Shown in pieces: positions 8,380-16,842 of a DNA stretch of 64,000 nucleotides. Position numbers and translations under genes: made by a program. Numbering within the stretch: position 1 is the first letter of the stretch; every line of letters starts with the position of its first letter. This DNA comes from Bradyrhizobium sp. C9 (GTDB taxonomy: Bacteria > Pseudomonadota > Alphaproteobacteria > Rhizobiales > Xanthobacteraceae): assembly GCF_002532045.1 (NCBI RefSeq), contig NZ_NWTG01000001.1, forward strand, positions 868,001 to 932,000. The letters run 5' to 3'. The notes beneath the pieces were generated by a model. It was not told the DNA's origin. It ran no database searches and saw only the letters and a program-made list of their open reading frames with translations.

Positions 8380-9861
8380 ATGGATCAGACTGTGACCACT
8401 ACTCCGACACTTGCAGTTCGCGGCCTGACCAAGCGGTTCGGCGGCCTGACCGCGGTGAAGAATCTGAGCTTCGAGCTGCGCCCCGGTGAGATCCTTGGCC
8501 TGATCGGGCCGAACGGCTCGGGAAAGTCAACCGCGATGAAGAGTGTGATGGGCATCGAGCGCCCGACCGCGGGCGAGGTGCTGTTCGACGGCGAGAACGT
8601 CGCCGGGCTGCCGGCGCACAAGATCGCGCGCAAGGGCTTTGGCATGGTGTTCCAGCACTCGCGGCCGCTCAACCGGCAGACCGTGCTCGAGAACATCATG
8701 GTCGCGCTGCTGCCCGACAGCCTGTTCATGCTGTTTCCCGACAAGGCGCTGACCGAACGCGCCAAGTGGATCGCCGACCGCGTCGGCCTGGGGGCGGTGA
8801 TGGACCGCCGTCCGCCGACATTGCCATTCGCCGACCTGCGCCGGCTGGAGCTGGCGAAGGCAATCGCGCGTGATCCAAAAGTGGTGCTGGTCGATGAGCC
8901 CTTTGCCGGGCTGACCAGCACCGAGGTCGGCGTGTTCTCGCAATTGATCCGCAGCTTCCGCGACGAGGGCCGCGCGGTGATGCTGGTCGACCACAACGTC
9001 AAGAGCGTCGCCGCATTGGTCGATCGCGTGCTTGCGATGTATCTCGGCGAGGAGATCACGACCGGCCGCGCCGAGGACGTGATGAAGAACGAGACCGTGC
9101 GGCGGGTCTATCTCGGCGGCGCGATCGAGACCCATGCGCGGCCCGAGACCTCATTCAAGGACAAGGTGCCGCTGCTGCAGGTCGAGAATGTCAGTGTGCA
9201 CTACGGCAAGGCACAGGCGCTGGAGAACGTCTCGATCCACGTCCACGAGGGCGAGTTCGTTTCGATCGTCGGCCTCAACGGCGCCGGCAAGACCACGCTG
9301 TTCAACACCATTTCGGGCTTCCTGCCCTATACCGGCGAAATCCTGCGCGGCGGGCAGCCACTGCGCGGAACGGGACCTGCCAAGATCGCGCGCTCCGGCC
9401 TCGTGCAATGTCCGGAATCGCGCGAATTGTTCGGCGAGATGACGGTGCGGGAAAACCTCGACCTCGGCGGCCAGCATCTCGACGACGCGGCGCGAGCAAA
9501 ACAGCTCGCCTGGCTGTTCGAACTGTTCCCGATCCTGAAGGAGCGTCAGGGCCAGATGGCGCAGACGCTGTCTGGCGGCGAGCAGCAAATGTTGGCGATC
9601 GGCCGCGCGCTGATGATGCAGCCGCAGATCCTGATCCTCGACGAGCCGACGCTGGGCCTTGCGCCGGTCATCCTCGAACTGTTGTCGAAGGCGCTGGAGA
9701 AGCTGCGCCAGACCACCAAGATCACGGTGCTGCTCGGCGAGCAGAACGTGACCTTCGCGCTTCCGCATGCCGACCGCGTCTATGTGCTGGAGCACGCGCG
9801 GATCGTCTGGGAGGGCGACCCGGGCCGGTTCGCCGCGGAGGCCGGCAAGGACTTTCTCTGA
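8380..9861 (+). CDS. Fused dual ATPase of the HAAT transporter (LivG-LivF fusion)
   Basis: A 493-residue protein that joins two ABC ATPase domains normally encoded by separate livG and livF genes. Domain 1 (about 10-250): Walker A GPNGSGKST at 43-51, Walker B VVLVDEP near 168-174, and the LivG-type ending LVDHNVKSV. Domain 2 (about 265-490): Walker A GLNGAGKTT at 298-306, signature LSGGEQQ at 397-403, Walker B ILILDEP near 417-423. Domain 1 has LPFADLRR (148-155) where the ABC signature LSGGQ/LSYGQ should be, so its signature is atypical. The two sites of the dimer are therefore probably unequal. It is coupled to the preceding permease gene with no gap. Confidence 0.93.
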   Translation: MDQTVTTTPTLAVRGLTKRFGGLTAVKNLSFELRPGEILGLIGPNGSGKSTAMKSVMGIERPTAGEVLFDGENVAGLPAHKIARKGFGMVFQHSRPLNRQTVLENIMVALLPDSLFMLFPDKALTERAKWIADRVGLGAVMDRRPPTLPFADLRRLELAKAIARDPKVVLVDEPFAGLTSTEVGVFSQLIRSFRDEGRAVMLVDHNVKSVAALVDRVLAMYLGEEITTGRAEDVMKNETVRRVYLGGAIETHARPETSFKDKVPLLQVENVSVHYGKAQALENVSIHVHEGEFVSIVGLNGAGKTTLFNTISGFLPYTGEILRGGQPLRGTGPAKIARSGLVQCPESRELFGEMTVRENLDLGGQHLDDAARAKQLAWLFELFPILKERQGQMAQTLSGGEQQMLAIGRALMMQPQILILDEPTLGLAPVILELLSKALEKLRQTTKITVLLGEQNVTFALPHADRVYVLEHARIVWEGDPGRFAAEAGKDFL

Positions 9862-9906
9862 CGTTCGAAGTTTGAAGAATAACAAAACAAAGCAAGGGAG
9901 ATCACG

Positions 9907-11148
9907 ATGTCAGCATATTCAACCGCCACCCGCGTGAGCCTGTTGGCCTCGGCGCTGGCGCTGTGCCTCGCGGCGCCGGCCTACGCGCAGTCCAAGGACC
10001 CGATCAAGATCGGCGTCATCGCCGAGGTGCAGTCGATCGCGGGTGCGGCGACGCCGGGCGGCGCGCAGATCGCGGCCGACGAGATCAACGCCAAGGGCGG
10101 CGTGATGGGCCGCAAGATCGAGATCGTCACCTACGACAACAAGAGCTCGTCGGCCGATTCCGTGCGCGCGTTCCAGCGCGCGGTGAGCGAGGACAAGGTC
10201 TCCGCCGTGATCGCGAGCTACATCAGCGAGGTCGTGCTGGCGCTTGAGCCTTGGGCCTCGCGTTTGAAGATGCCGCTGATCACGCCAGGCGCCGCCTCGA
10301 ACGAGATCACCAAGGCGGTTCACAACGACTACGAGAAGAACAAATACACCTTCCACGGCTACCTGACCTCGGCCGCGCAGGCGCAGCTGGTCTGCGATGC
10401 GGCCAAGGAGCTCTTGGTCGATCAGCTCAAGTTCAAGTCGGTGGCGATCATGAGCGAGGATGCGGCCTGGACCAAGCCGCTCGACATCGGCTACGAGGCC
10501 TGCCTGCCCAAGGCCGGCTTGAAGGTCGTCGAGCACATCCGCTTCTCGCCCGACACCACCGACTTCACACCGATCTTCAACAAGATGGAAGCCGCCAAGC
10601 CCGACGTGATCGTCACCGGCATCTCCCATGTCGGCGTGCAGCCGACGGTGCAGTGGAAGAACCAGCAGGTGCCGATCCCGATGTTCGGCATCAGCGCGCA
10701 GGCACTGAGCCCGACCTTCTGGGGCGATACCAACGGCGCCGCCGAAGGCGTGCCGTCGCTCGCGGTGGCGACGCCCGATGTCGCGGTGACGCCGAAGACA
10801 AAACCGTTCGCCGCAGCGTTCAAGGCCAAGTTCGGCACGCCGCCGGCCTATACCGGATACACCGCCTATGACGAGGTCTACATCATCGCCGAGGCGATCC
10901 AGCGTGCCGGCTCGACCGATCCGGACAAGATGGTCACCGAGCTCGAGAAGACCGATTTCGACGGCACGATCGGCAAGATCCAGTTCTACGGCAAGGACGA
11001 CGAGTTCACCCACGGCATCAAGTCCGGTCCGGGCGCCGTCACCGGCCTCGTGTTCCAGTGGCAGGGCGGCAAGCAGATCACGGTCTGGCCGAAGGCGATC
11101 GCGGAAGGGAAGCTGAAGTTTCCCGATTTCGTGAAGCTGTCGCAGTAA
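9907..11148 (+). CDS. HAAT-family periplasmic substrate-binding protein, copy 2
   Basis: A 413-residue paralogue of the binding protein at 5225, placed at the other end of the same cassette. A signal peptide ends at AYA (residues 25-27) and the mature protein begins QSKDPIKIGVIAEVQ. The ribosome site AAGGGAG precedes ATG 9907 by about 7 bases. Long blocks are identical to copy 1, including the probable ligand-cleft segments, while the region around residues 265-300 differs (SAQALSPTFWGDT against SSQATNETFGKDT). That divergence could change ligand preference. The 45-bp gap to the ATPase gene suggests the same transcript. A terminator-like hairpin follows at 11174-11202. Confidence 0.92.
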   Translation: MSAYSTATRVSLLASALALCLAAPAYAQSKDPIKIGVIAEVQSIAGAATPGGAQIAADEINAKGGVMGRKIEIVTYDNKSSSADSVRAFQRAVSEDKVSAVIASYISEVVLALEPWASRLKMPLITPGAASNEITKAVHNDYEKNKYTFHGYLTSAAQAQLVCDAAKELLVDQLKFKSVAIMSEDAAWTKPLDIGYEACLPKAGLKVVEHIRFSPDTTDFTPIFNKMEAAKPDVIVTGISHVGVQPTVQWKNQQVPIPMFGISAQALSPTFWGDTNGAAEGVPSLAVATPDVAVTPKTKPFAAAFKAKFGTPPAYTGYTAYDEVYIIAEAIQRAGSTDPDKMVTELEKTDFDGTIGKIQFYGKDDEFTHGIKSGPGAVTGLVFQWQGGKQITVWPKAIAEGKLKFPDFVKLSQ

Positions 11149-11173
11149 TTGCGGCGCGAGCGTTAAGGGCGAC

Positions 11174-11202
11174 GAGGGGCGGTCACGCGGTGTCCGCCCC
11201 TC
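11174..11202. terminator. Hairpin terminator between convergent genes
   Basis: GAGGGGCGG (11174-11182) pairs with CCGCCCCTC (11194-11202) around an 11-base loop, followed by TTGCTATTTG. It lies between the convergent binding-protein and oxidoreductase genes, so it probably ends the HAAT transcript and perhaps both. The T-tract is weak. Confidence 0.65.
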
Positions 11203-11205
11203 TTG

Positions 11206-12420
11206 CTATTTGCGCGTCGGCGGCGCCGTCTGGATCGTCGGCGCGGCGGCCGCAAGCAGTGCGGTGCGATCACCGTTCTGCGGCGGATAGATGCGCTGCC
11301 GGTTGATGGTCTGCTTGGTGAGTTTGGCCGCGGCGCCTGACGTGTGCACCTGTCGGTCCCAGCCGGTGGTGTAGAGCGCGCCCCAGGCGCCGAGATCGAG
11401 CACCGTCACGTACCAATCGATATCGAGCGACAGCAGCGGCTCGCCGAACAGATCCGCGACCACATTGTGTCCGGCAAAGCGGCCCATCGGCCGTGCGAAC
11501 TGGCACGACATCACCGTCGGATGCTCGCCATCGATCAGGCAGGTCGCAACGTCGCCCGCGGCGAACACGCCATTGAGGCCCTCGGCGCGCATGTAATGAT
11601 CCACGGCGATGCGGCCGAGCGCGTCCCGCTTGAGCGGCAGCATCGCGGCGAGCGGGCTCGCGCGCATGCCGCCGCACCACACCACGGTGGCGGCCGGAAT
11701 GATCTCGCCGCTGTCCAGCGTGATGCTGTCGGCGCCGACGGCGCTGACCCTGACCTTGAGCCGCGTCTCGACCCCGAGCGCGGCCAGCGCTTCGTTGATG
11801 ACCGGACGGCCATGCGCGCCGAATGTCGCGCCGACCACCGGATTGGGATCGATCAGGATGACGCGGTGATCGCCGCTGATGCCGGCGCGGGCGAGCTTGG
11901 CCGGCATCTCGGCCGCGACCTCAATCCCGGTGAACCCTGCCCCGACCACCGCCACCGTCGCGCGGGCCGGCGAGGGCGGCTGCCTGCCGAGCTCCGCCAG
12001 GTGCGTGTTGAGGCGCGTGGCTGCTTCGAAGGTGTCGACATCGAAGCCATGTGCGGCAAGGCCCGATATCGCGGGGCGGACCAACTCGCTGCCAGTCGTC
12101 AGCACCAGCCGGTCATAGCTCAGTGTCTCCGCGCCGGAGCCTGTCTTGACGACGACCTCGCGCTTCGCCGGATCGATCGCCGCGACGTCAGCCACCCTGT
12201 GCCTGACGCCGACCGGATCGAGCAGGTCCTTGAGCGGCAGCGCGACGTCGGCGAGATCGACCTCGTAATTGCGCACCCGGATGTTGTGATAGGCGTTGCG
12301 ATCGACGACGAGAATCTCGGTGTCCGCAGCCCGCGCACCGATCTCGTCGCGCTTGCGAGCCGCACCGAGCGCGGCCCACAGACCGGCAAAGCCGGCACCC
12401 AGCACCAGGATGCGCTTCAT
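11206..12420 (-). CDS. NDH-2-like NAD(P)H dehydrogenase / FAD-dependent oxidoreductase
   Basis: A 404-residue flavoprotein of the pyridine nucleotide-disulfide oxidoreductase fold, closest in layout to type II NADH:quinone oxidoreductases. The FAD site GAGFAGLWAA is at about 8-17, the NAD(P) site VVGAGFTGIEVAAE at about 160-173, and the second FAD motif GVFAAGDVATC lies in the last third. The C-terminal part is hydrophobic, consistent with peripheral binding to the inner membrane. It is downstream of a thiamine-diphosphate enzyme gene on the same strand (82-bp spacer). Its strong Shine-Dalgarno GGAGGGAG is inside a stable hairpin (12423-12449), which may limit translation. Whether quinone is the acceptor is inferred from the family. 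Confidence 0.85.
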   Translation of the reverse strand: MKRILVLGAGFAGLWAALGAARKRDEIGARAADTEILVVDRNAYHNIRVRNYEVDLADVALPLKDLLDPVGVRHRVADVAAIDPAKREVVVKTGSGAETLSYDRLVLTTGSELVRPAISGLAAHGFDVDTFEAATRLNTHLAELGRQPPSPARATVAVVGAGFTGIEVAAEMPAKLARAGISGDHRVILIDPNPVVGATFGAHGRPVINEALAALGVETRLKVRVSAVGADSITLDSGEIIPAATVVWCGGMRASPLAAMLPLKRDALGRIAVDHYMRAEGLNGVFAAGDVATCLIDGEHPTVMSCQFARPMGRFAGHNVVADLFGEPLLSLDIDWYVTVLDLGAWGALYTTGWDRQVHTSGAAAKLTKQTINRQRIYPPQNGDRTALLAAAAPTIQTAPPTRK

Positions 12421-12422
12421 CT

Positions 12423-12449
12423 CTCCCTCCGATCCGCTCGCGGAGGGAG
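12423..12449 (-). promoter_or_regulatory. Hairpin covering the ribosome binding site of the NDH-2-like gene
   Basis: In the leftward transcript CTCCCTCCG (12449-12441) pairs with CGGAGGGAG (12431-12423) around a 9-base loop, and the second arm contains the Shine-Dalgarno of the gene starting at 12420. The arm ends two bases before the ATG. This could gate translation. It could equally be one of the CTCCC/GGGAG palindromes common in such genomes landing next to a gene. Confidence 0.6.
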
Positions 12450-12502
12450 CTTGCCTGCGCAGGCGACGTCAAATCAAGTGGGCGAGGGCGTGTGAGGTGC
12501 CC

Positions 12503-14137
12503 TCACGTCCCCGGCCGCGACACCTCGGTCTCCTTGCTGGTGATGAATTCCAGCAGCACCGGCACGCCTTCCTTGGTCTTCTGGATGCCGCGCTTGATCG
12601 CGGGGATGATGTCCTCAGGCTTGGTCACCCGCTCGCCATAGCCGCCGAAGGCACGGGCCATCGCGGCGTAATCGCCGGAGATGTCGGTCGAACGGTACTT
12701 CTCCGTCGAGATCGGCATCACCTTCAATTCGATCGCCATCGAGAAATTGTTAAGCAGGATCGACATGATCGGAATCCGCTCGCGCACCGCGGTCTCGAAA
12801 TCCATCCCCGTGAAGCCGATCGCAGCGTCGCCCCACACATTGATGCAGAGCTTGTCCGGCTTTGCCAGCTTGGCGCCCATCGCGAGGCCGAGACCATAGC
12901 CGAGCTGCGTGGTCTTGCCCCAGCCGATATAGGACAGCGGCTCGACCGATTTCCAGAACGGCGACAGCTGGTCGCGCGGGCTGCCGGCGTCGTGGGTGAT
13001 GATGGTGTTGTGGATATCGACGGTGTGCTGCAGATCCCACAGCACGCGGTAGGGATTGAGCGGCGCATCGTTGTGGGTCAGCTTCGGCATCCACTTGGCG
13101 AGCCATTCCTTGTGGGAGGCGGCGATCTCTTCCGCGACCGCGCCGGCGTTGCGGTCCGAAGTCACGGTCTTGCCGATCTCCTCCAGCAGCGCGTCGAGCA
13201 CCAGGCCGGCGTCGCCGACCAGGCCGATCCTGGCCTCGACATCCTTGTTGATGTGGTTCGGGTCGAGCGTCGAATGGATGATGGTCTTGCCCTTCGGCAT
13301 CGCGATGCCGAACGAGGTTTCGGTGAAGGAGCAGCCGATGCCGAAGATCACGTCGGCCTCAGCGAGGAATTTCGGCACCGCGCGCGGCACGGCAAGACCG
13401 CCCGAGCCGAGCGACAGCGGATGCGTCTCGGGGAATGACGACTTGCCGCCGAGGCTCGTGGTGACGGGGATCGCGAGCCGCTCGGCGAGCCGCTTCAGCT
13501 GCGGCCAGGCCTTTGCGTAGTGCACGCCCTGGCCGGCATAGATCACCGGTCGCTTGGCGCCAACGAGGAGGGCGGCGGCTTCCTTCACATGAACGGGGTC
13601 GGCGCCGTAGCGGGTGCGCAGCACCGGCGTGTAGTTCAGCGGCTCCGGCACCTCCTCGTTCCACATGTCGGCGGGGATCTCGACGATCACAGGCCCGCCG
13701 CGGCCGTTCTTCAATTTGGTGAAGGCGCGGCGAAAGATGTTGCAGACTTCCGCGGCGATGTTGATCGGCTCGGAGGATTTCGAGAACGCCTTCATCGCCT
13801 GGCTGGAATTGAAGTTCGGATCGATGTTGGCAAGCCGGCGCGCGTAACCCATCGGCAGCACCAGCACGGGTACGGACTCGCCATAGCACTGCGCGACGCC
13901 GCCCATCGCGTTCTCGGCGCCGGGTCCGTGCTGCATGCAGAACGCGCCGATCTTTTCGCCCGAGGTGACGCGGGAGATCGCGTCCGCCATGTGCACGCCG
14001 ATGCGCTCCTGGCGCACCATCACGGGGCGGATGTCGGCGCTGGCGGCGTATTCGATCAGATGGTTGACCGGGTAGCCCGTGAGGATCTCGATGCCCTCGC
14101 GCTTCATGATTTCCGCGATCGCGGTGCCGAGCTTCAT
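12503..14137 (-). CDS. Thiamine diphosphate-requiring enzyme (acetolactate synthase / decarboxylase superfamily)
   Basis: A 544-residue cytosolic enzyme of the three-domain ThDP family. The cofactor-activating glutamate is in VRQERIGVHMAD (E44) and the Mg-ThDP motif is GDAAIGF, with NN closing it about 26 residues later near residue 465. The central Rossmann-like domain around GIGCSF is intact. The family includes acetolactate synthase, oxalyl-CoA decarboxylase and benzoylformate decarboxylase; nothing here fixes the substrate. There is no small regulatory subunit gene nearby, which argues against biosynthetic IlvB. The start is ATG 14137, since GGGAG lies 8 bases upstream; the GTG at 14146 would overlap that site. 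The HAAT cassette nearby may supply its substrate, but that is speculation. Confidence 0.85.
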   Translation of the reverse strand: MKLGTAIAEIMKREGIEILTGYPVNHLIEYAASADIRPVMVRQERIGVHMADAISRVTSGEKIGAFCMQHGPGAENAMGGVAQCYGESVPVLVLPMGYARRLANIDPNFNSSQAMKAFSKSSEPINIAAEVCNIFRRAFTKLKNGRGGPVIVEIPADMWNEEVPEPLNYTPVLRTRYGADPVHVKEAAALLVGAKRPVIYAGQGVHYAKAWPQLKRLAERLAIPVTTSLGGKSSFPETHPLSLGSGGLAVPRAVPKFLAEADVIFGIGCSFTETSFGIAMPKGKTIIHSTLDPNHINKDVEARIGLVGDAGLVLDALLEEIGKTVTSDRNAGAVAEEIAASHKEWLAKWMPKLTHNDAPLNPYRVLWDLQHTVDIHNTIITHDAGSPRDQLSPFWKSVEPLSYIGWGKTTQLGYGLGLAMGAKLAKPDKLCINVWGDAAIGFTGMDFETAVRERIPIMSILLNNFSMAIELKVMPISTEKYRSTDISGDYAAMARAFGGYGERVTKPEDIIPAIKRGIQKTKEGVPVLLEFITSKETEVSRPGT

Positions 14138-14459
14138 GACGGTCACTCCCTTTGGATGCGGCCGGTTCGTTCCGGCCTCGTTGTCGTCCTGTCCGATAAA
14201 GGAACAGGATTCCGCCGAGCGGTAAAGCGTGGCCGGGGCCGGATCAGGTAGTCCTGATATGCGTTTACGCCCAATCGCGGCTTGCCGCCTCGCGGGGCGA
14301 GGTCAGGGGACAGGCAGAACTGGCAGCGACTTTCTCTGCAACCTTTAAGCGATCGTTCATCGTGTCCATCAATGGGCCGTCAACCAATGTGGCCTAGTTT
14401 TGCTGGCATATTACTACGGCGCGGGAGAAAAAGCCGCGGGCGTCGGACAGGAGCTTTTC
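14138..14459. other. Divergent intergenic region upstream of ThDP enzyme and Flp pilin
   Basis: About 320 bp between divergent genes. It must hold both promoters. I see no further gene, repeat or recognisable operator. Confidence 0.5.
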
Positions 14460-14624
14460 ATGCGCGCGTTGCTTGCAAGATTTCTGCGTGATGACGTCGG
14501 CGCCACGGCGATCGAATACGCCATCATTGCCGGCGGCATCAGCATCGTGATCGTTGCCGGCGTCAGAGGCATCGGCACCAGCGTGAGCGGACAGTTCACT
14601 GCCGTCAATTCGGCATTCAAGTAG
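14460..14624 (+). CDS. Flp-family type IVb pilin (lone)
   Basis: A 54-residue prepilin. The processing motif GATAIEY (residues 14-20) matches the Flp pattern G/XXXXEY, in which prepilin peptidase cuts after the glycine, and is followed by a hydrophobic helix AIIAGGISIVIVAG. The start at ATG 14460 has AGGAG about 6 bases upstream. No tad assembly genes (cpaA-F, tadG) are in the window, so this subunit must use machinery encoded elsewhere or be a spare copy. The family call is firm; whether it builds pili is not known. Confidence 0.88.
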   Translation: MRALLARFLRDDVGATAIEYAIIAGGISIVIVAGVRGIGTSVSGQFTAVNSAFK

Positions 14625-14784
14625 TCGCTGCCGGATACGCTCCACACGTTCGGATTCAGTCGCCCCCGCCGTCTCCATTCAGCGCGTGAAGCATCGCGAT
14701 GCGCGCGAACATCAGCCAGCCGCCGTCTTCTCTCGCGCTGATAGCTTCATGATGTAGTCGTCGGCCTGCGGCAGCGCCGCGACC

Positions 14785-15762
14785 TCAGCCCGCCTTCTTC
14801 CGCGCCGCGGTGCCCTGTGCACGCGCGGGCTTCTCGGCCTTCTTCGGCTCGGGCTTGACGGCCTCCTTGGGCTCGCGCTTGCCGCTGCCCGAGATCGGCA
14901 GCAGCATCTCGCGCTGGCCCTCGATGCGCTTCTTCGGCTTCTTGCCCTTCGCCGCCTTTGCCTCGGCCTTGGCGGGAGCGGCCTGCTTCTCGTTGGCGAG
15001 GCTCTTCTTCAGCGCGTCCATCAGGTTGATGACGTTGCCGCCGGCCTTGGCTGCGGGCTTGGCGATCTTGATGCCGTTGCGCTTCTGGTTGATCAGGTCG
15101 ATCAGCGCCTGCTCGTAGCGATCCTCGAACTCCTCCGGATCGAACTCGCCGGATTTCTGCTCGACGATGTGCTTGGCGAGATCGAGCATATCCTTGGTGA
15201 TCTTCACATCCTGGATGTCGTCGAAATATTCCTTCTCGCTGCGCACCTCATAGGGGTAGCGGAGCAGCGTGCCCATCAGCCCGTTGTCGAGCGGCTCGAG
15301 CGCGATGATGTGCTCGCGGTTGGTCAGCACCACGCGGCCGATCGCGACCTTGTCCATGCTGCGGATGGTCTCGCGGATCACCGCGAAGGCGTCGTGGCCC
15401 ACCTTGCCGTCGGGGACGAGATAATAGGGGCGGATCAAATAGCGGCTGTCGATCTCGCTGCGCGGCACGAATTCGTCGATCTCGATGGTGCGGGTGGAAT
15501 CCAGCGCGATGTCGTCGAGCTCTTCCTTGGTGACCTCGATATAGGTGTCGGTGTCGACCTTGTAGCCCTTCATGATGTCGTCGGTGGCGACTTCCTCGCC
15601 AGTCTCCGCATCGACCTTGGCGTATTTGATCCGGTGGCCGGTCTTGCGGTTGATCTGGTTGAACGAGACCTTCTCGGTATCCGACGTCGCCGGATACAGG
15701 GCAACCGGGCAAGTCACGAGCGAAAGGCGCAAAAAGCCCTTCCAGTTGGCGCGGGGGGCCAT
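14785..15762 (-). CDS. ku: Non-homologous end-joining protein Ku
   Basis: A 325-residue bacterial Ku, which binds double-strand DNA ends as a ring-shaped homodimer and recruits LigD. Conserved parts include the N-terminal strand MAPRANWKGFLRLSLVTCPV, the FNQINRKTG segment and the core around DIQDVKITKDMLDLAKHIV. From about residue 230 the core gives way to a long Lys/Ala/Pro-rich basic tail that is typical of rhizobial Ku and probably binds DNA. The start is ATG 15762, preceded by GGAG; 23 further codons up to 15831 are open but do not look like Ku. No ligD lies in the window. Confidence 0.95.
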   Translation of the reverse strand: MAPRANWKGFLRLSLVTCPVALYPATSDTEKVSFNQINRKTGHRIKYAKVDAETGEEVATDDIMKGYKVDTDTYIEVTKEELDDIALDSTRTIEIDEFVPRSEIDSRYLIRPYYLVPDGKVGHDAFAVIRETIRSMDKVAIGRVVLTNREHIIALEPLDNGLMGTLLRYPYEVRSEKEYFDDIQDVKITKDMLDLAKHIVEQKSGEFDPEEFEDRYEQALIDLINQKRNGIKIAKPAAKAGGNVINLMDALKKSLANEKQAAPAKAEAKAAKGKKPKKRIEGQREMLLPISGSGKREPKEAVKPEPKKAEKPARAQGTAARKKAG

Positions 15763-16013
15763 AGGGAAAACTCCGATTACGCAACCGACGGAACGGTCAA
15801 GGATAACACCGGGGGCCCCAGTTTGAAACAACGCGCCCCGCCGAATCTCGGAACGGCGTTAACCGTGGCCCAAGCCTGCGCCCGTTTGACGCGGCGGCGA
15901 CAGCCGCCGGAACACGGTGAAGCAGCTCGGAACATCACTTCGGATCACGCGTTGGCCCTCCGAAGGGGAGCGGCAATCGCCGGAATTACAGGTACTTAAG
16001 CAAAGAGGTCGCC

Positions 16014-16166
16014 ATGGCAACGGAACGACACGGCCAGATCATCGAAACCCCGACCGAGGCGCGCCAAGCCGAGCCCGGACCTTCGGTTCTCGCGCTGCTC
16101 ACGGCCTCGACCGGGCTTACAGTCTTGATCCTCGGAATTGTCTGGTTCGCCTTTTTCCGGGTGTGA
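16014..16166 (+). CDS. Small single-pass membrane protein (50 aa)
   Basis: A short open frame starting at ATG 16014 with AAGAGG about 6 bases upstream. It encodes a polar, acidic N-terminal half (HGQIIETPTEARQAEPGPS) and one hydrophobic helix (about residues 23-47) ending in aromatic residues and Arg. I recall similar small proteins in Bradyrhizobium but no function. The clear ribosome site, good codon usage and membrane-helix design support it as real. Confidence 0.65.
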   Translation: MATERHGQIIETPTEARQAEPGPSVLALLTASTGLTVLILGIVWFAFFRV

Positions 16167-16502
16167 CGCTGCGATCACGGTCTCCCCCATGTGAAGTCTT
16201 GATTGTTAGACGGAGATGCAGGCAGAGCGGCCACCATGCACTTGCGGTCGATCACGCCGGCATCTCGCCACGGCCGTCGCATGGCATTCTCCGGCTGAAA
16301 CTTCCGGCGCACGGGCCGCTGCGCTCGCGGGAGCCGATCCCTGTCCACGTTGCGCGGAATTTTCTTGAGCCGCGACTCTGTCTTGAGCGAGGGCCCGCGC
16401 GTTCACGAGATCCTGCAGCGGAGAACTGTGATGCGCGAGACGAATCGCTGCCGCGACGCGTCATGAGATCATCGAAATTGGCTGCTAGCTGATTTGAATC
16501 AG
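16167..16502. other. Gene-poor spacer
   Basis: About 335 bp with no convincing gene. Several short frames cross it on both strands, but their translations are rich in Arg, Ser and Cys and look like shadows of GC-rich DNA. A CTTGATTGTTAG stretch near 16197-16209 could be promoter sequence. Confidence 0.4.
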
Positions 16503-16679
16503 ATGCGTCTTGAGCTAGAGATGTTCTATCCGCAAGAAGAGAAAAACTCGCTGTTGGCGCGCCTCAAGGAGAAAAGCGCTTCAGGTGCGTTCGTCGGCCT
16601 GACGCTGCTGGCGATGGTCGGGTGGATTTATCTGCTCAGTTCGATGTTCCTGAAATTCATGCTGTGGTGGTTGTCCTGA
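16503..16679 (+). CDS. Small membrane protein (58 aa)
   Basis: A 58-residue protein with an acidic/basic amphipathic N-terminus (LEMFYPQEEKNSLLARLKEK) and one long hydrophobic segment (about 30-57) ending MLWWLS. The start could be ATG 16503 or TTG 16494 just before it; neither has a strong ribosome site. It lies on the same strand as the small protein at 16014 and the next one at 16843. No family recognised. Confidence 0.5.
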   Translation: MRLELEMFYPQEEKNSLLARLKEKSASGAFVGLTLLAMVGWIYLLSSMFLKFMLWWLS

Positions 16680-16812
16680 GGCGCCTTACTCTCGAGGACA
16701 ACCGATGTGGGCGCCTGGCCATTGTTGCGCCGTTCGATTGCACAAAAAATTCCAGCGGCTGAACATTCTTTCGGCGCGCGCAATCATGATGTCGTCACAA
16801 CTCCGAATGTTA

Positions 16813-16830
16813 ATAACATCGGGTCTAACG
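16813..16830 (+). promoter_or_regulatory. nTAACR-N6-YTAACR direct repeat, site 1
   Basis: ATAACA (16813-16818), six bases TCGGGT, then CTAACG (16825-16830): two half-sites with a 12-bp period. It is 13 bases before ATG 16843. The same arrangement recurs at 22224, 38810 and 46108. Regulator unknown; this is the weakest of the four matches. Confidence 0.4.
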
Positions 16831-16842
16831 TGGACGAATGTG

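Noticed and set aside
12420..12502. Possible TPP riboswitch between the ThDP enzyme and NDH-2-like genes
   Set aside because: No THI-box conserved sequence is seen. Only a simple hairpin over the ribosome site is present, and the ThDP enzyme gene lies upstream, not downstream.
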